Assembly: GCA_022606425.2 (NCBI GenBank)
Contig: JAHDVF020001465.1
Location: 372,001 to 436,000, forward strand
Source of the DNA: Lepidostoma basale
Lineage: Eukaryota > Arthropoda > Insecta > Trichoptera > Lepidostomatidae
DNA: 64,000 nucleotides
Direction of reading: 5' to 3'
Each line of letters begins with the position of its first letter. Position 1 is the first letter of the stretch. This document shows positions 63,177 through 64,000 of this stretch, piece by piece. Made by a program: the position numbers and the translations under genes. The notes below the pieces were generated by a model. It did not search any database. It saw nothing but the letters and a program-made list of their open reading frames with translations, and was not told where the DNA came from.

Positions 63177-63975
63177 ATTTTGATGACTTATATTTTAATT
63201 GCGCCGTTTTGTAAAATCACTAATGCCAAGGGCGCACTAGGACAAGAAGAACTAAGTATCATGATTAAATATCTCCATGACGCTGCCCTGAGGTTTGGGT
63301 TAGAAATGAACCAAAGCAAAATCAAAATCATGAGTCTGTCCAACAGAAATATAAAAATTGATGACAAAATAATTGAAACTGTTGAAGAATACATCTACCT
63401 CGGACATAAGTTAAAAAAGGGAAAAGAAAACCAGGTGGCAGAAATACCCAGAAGAATCGGACTTGGTTGGGCAGCCTTCGGAAAGCTCGGTCATATAATG
63501 AAAAGCAAGGATATCCCCATTAATTTAAAAAGGAAAATCTACGAAGCATGCATCTTGCCTGTGATGACATATGATTTGGAAACAATGTCCCTGACCATAA
63601 CTACTCTCAATAAATTGAAATGCGCGCAACGATCCATGGAGCGACAAATGTTGGGCATAAGTCTGAGTGATAGAATTACAAATACAGAAATCAGACGCCG
63701 AACAAAAGTCACCGATATCATGGATCGGATCGCAAAATTGAAATGGCAATGGGCAGGACACGTAGCCAGACAGCCAAGTTCAAGATGGACTCTTAAAGTC
63801 AGTGGAGGCCATGGGAAAACAAAAGGGGTGTCGGTCGGCCACAGAAGAGATGGGCCGACGATATTCTTGTGGTCGCCGGGGAAAAATGGATTGAAGCAGC
63901 ACAAGATAGAGAAAAATTGAGACAAATGGAATAGGCCTACATCCAGCAGTGGAGGGAAGGCTAGGAAGAAGAAGA
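63177..63975 (+). mobile_element. RTE-B LINE, best copy
   Basis: Open through about 63920: after the lost FADD site come ALRFGLEMNQSKIKIMSLSN, TVEEYIYLGHKLKKGKENQV, RRIGLGWAAFGKLGHIMKSK, ACILPVMTYDLETMSLTITT, AQRSMERQMLGISLSDRITN and IAKLKWQWAGHVARQPSSRW. A frameshift near 63800 precedes GVSVGHRRDGPTIF, with WADDI and WIEAAQDREK in the neighbouring frame. Ends aggcctacatccagcagtgg and gaagaagaag. Confidence 0.88.
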
Positions 63976-64000
63976 TTACTAGGAAAAGACTGACCGAACA

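Overview
This is a stretch of animal, most likely lepidopteran (moth or butterfly), nuclear DNA made almost entirely of transposable elements, relics of them and their short parasites. I found no convincing host gene, rRNA gene or functional tRNA gene. The lepidopteran assignment is an inference: the cecropia-type and mori-type mariner elements, the RTE LINEs with GAT-rich tails and the mixture of LINE ends are of kinds I associate with moth genomes. Density, nesting and lack of genes would fit heterochromatin or a sex-limited W chromosome, but that is not shown.

Family names used here are my own labels. GTTA-LINE: a non-LTR retrotransposon with more than 35 5'-truncated copies on both strands, whose 3' end reads GGCGTGATGGTTAGTTAG (on the other strand CTAACTAACCATCACGCC). 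RTE-A, RTE-B and RTE-C: RTE-type LINE ends. LINE-D: a fourth LINE with FADD-type reverse transcriptase. ATTTG-LINE: a jockey/CR1-like LINE with a (GATTT)n tail. An L2-like LINE lies at 50.3-52.3 kb. SINE-1 and SINE-2 are tRNA-derived SINEs with pol III A and B boxes. SINE-3 is a candidate SINE that ends in the GTTA-LINE tail. MITE-M and MITE-G are short inverted-repeat elements. HHR-A to HHR-G are repeat families carrying hammerhead-ribozyme-like motifs.

Layout. 1-9.8 kb: LINE fragments, SINE-1 and SINE-2, one MITE-G, and HHR-E, HHR-C and HHR-G motifs. 9.8-14.1 kb: a cecropia-type mariner split by a 2,960-bp Transib (RAG1-related) element that begins and ends with CACAGTG, is flanked by a 5-bp CACCG duplication, and carries a truncated 446-residue transposase. 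14-21 kb: RTE-A, RTE-C, LINE-D and GTTA-LINE relics. 21-26 kb: HHR motifs, MITEs, and one LINE inserted into another with a 13-bp target duplication. 26.6-28.9 kb: a 63-bp tandem repeat interrupted by a nearly intact 1,287-bp mariner. 29-47 kb: GTTA-LINE copies, MITE-M inverted pairs, HHR-B and HHR-G. 47.2-47.8 kb: an internally deleted mori-type mariner. 48.5-52.8 kb: ATTTG-LINE, L2-like LINE and a Penelope-like GIY-YIG fragment between two inverted HHR-F repeats. 53-64 kb: SINEs, GTTA-LINEs, a perfect 88-bp palindrome of two HHR-D ribozymes, and RTE-B at the right edge.

The two most interesting systems are the hammerhead-bearing repeats, several in the same divergent inverted arrangement and one next to a Penelope-type endonuclease, and the Transib element, whose ends match the heptamer of V(D)J recombination signals and whose 685-bp inverted ends replaced the 3' part of its own transposase gene.
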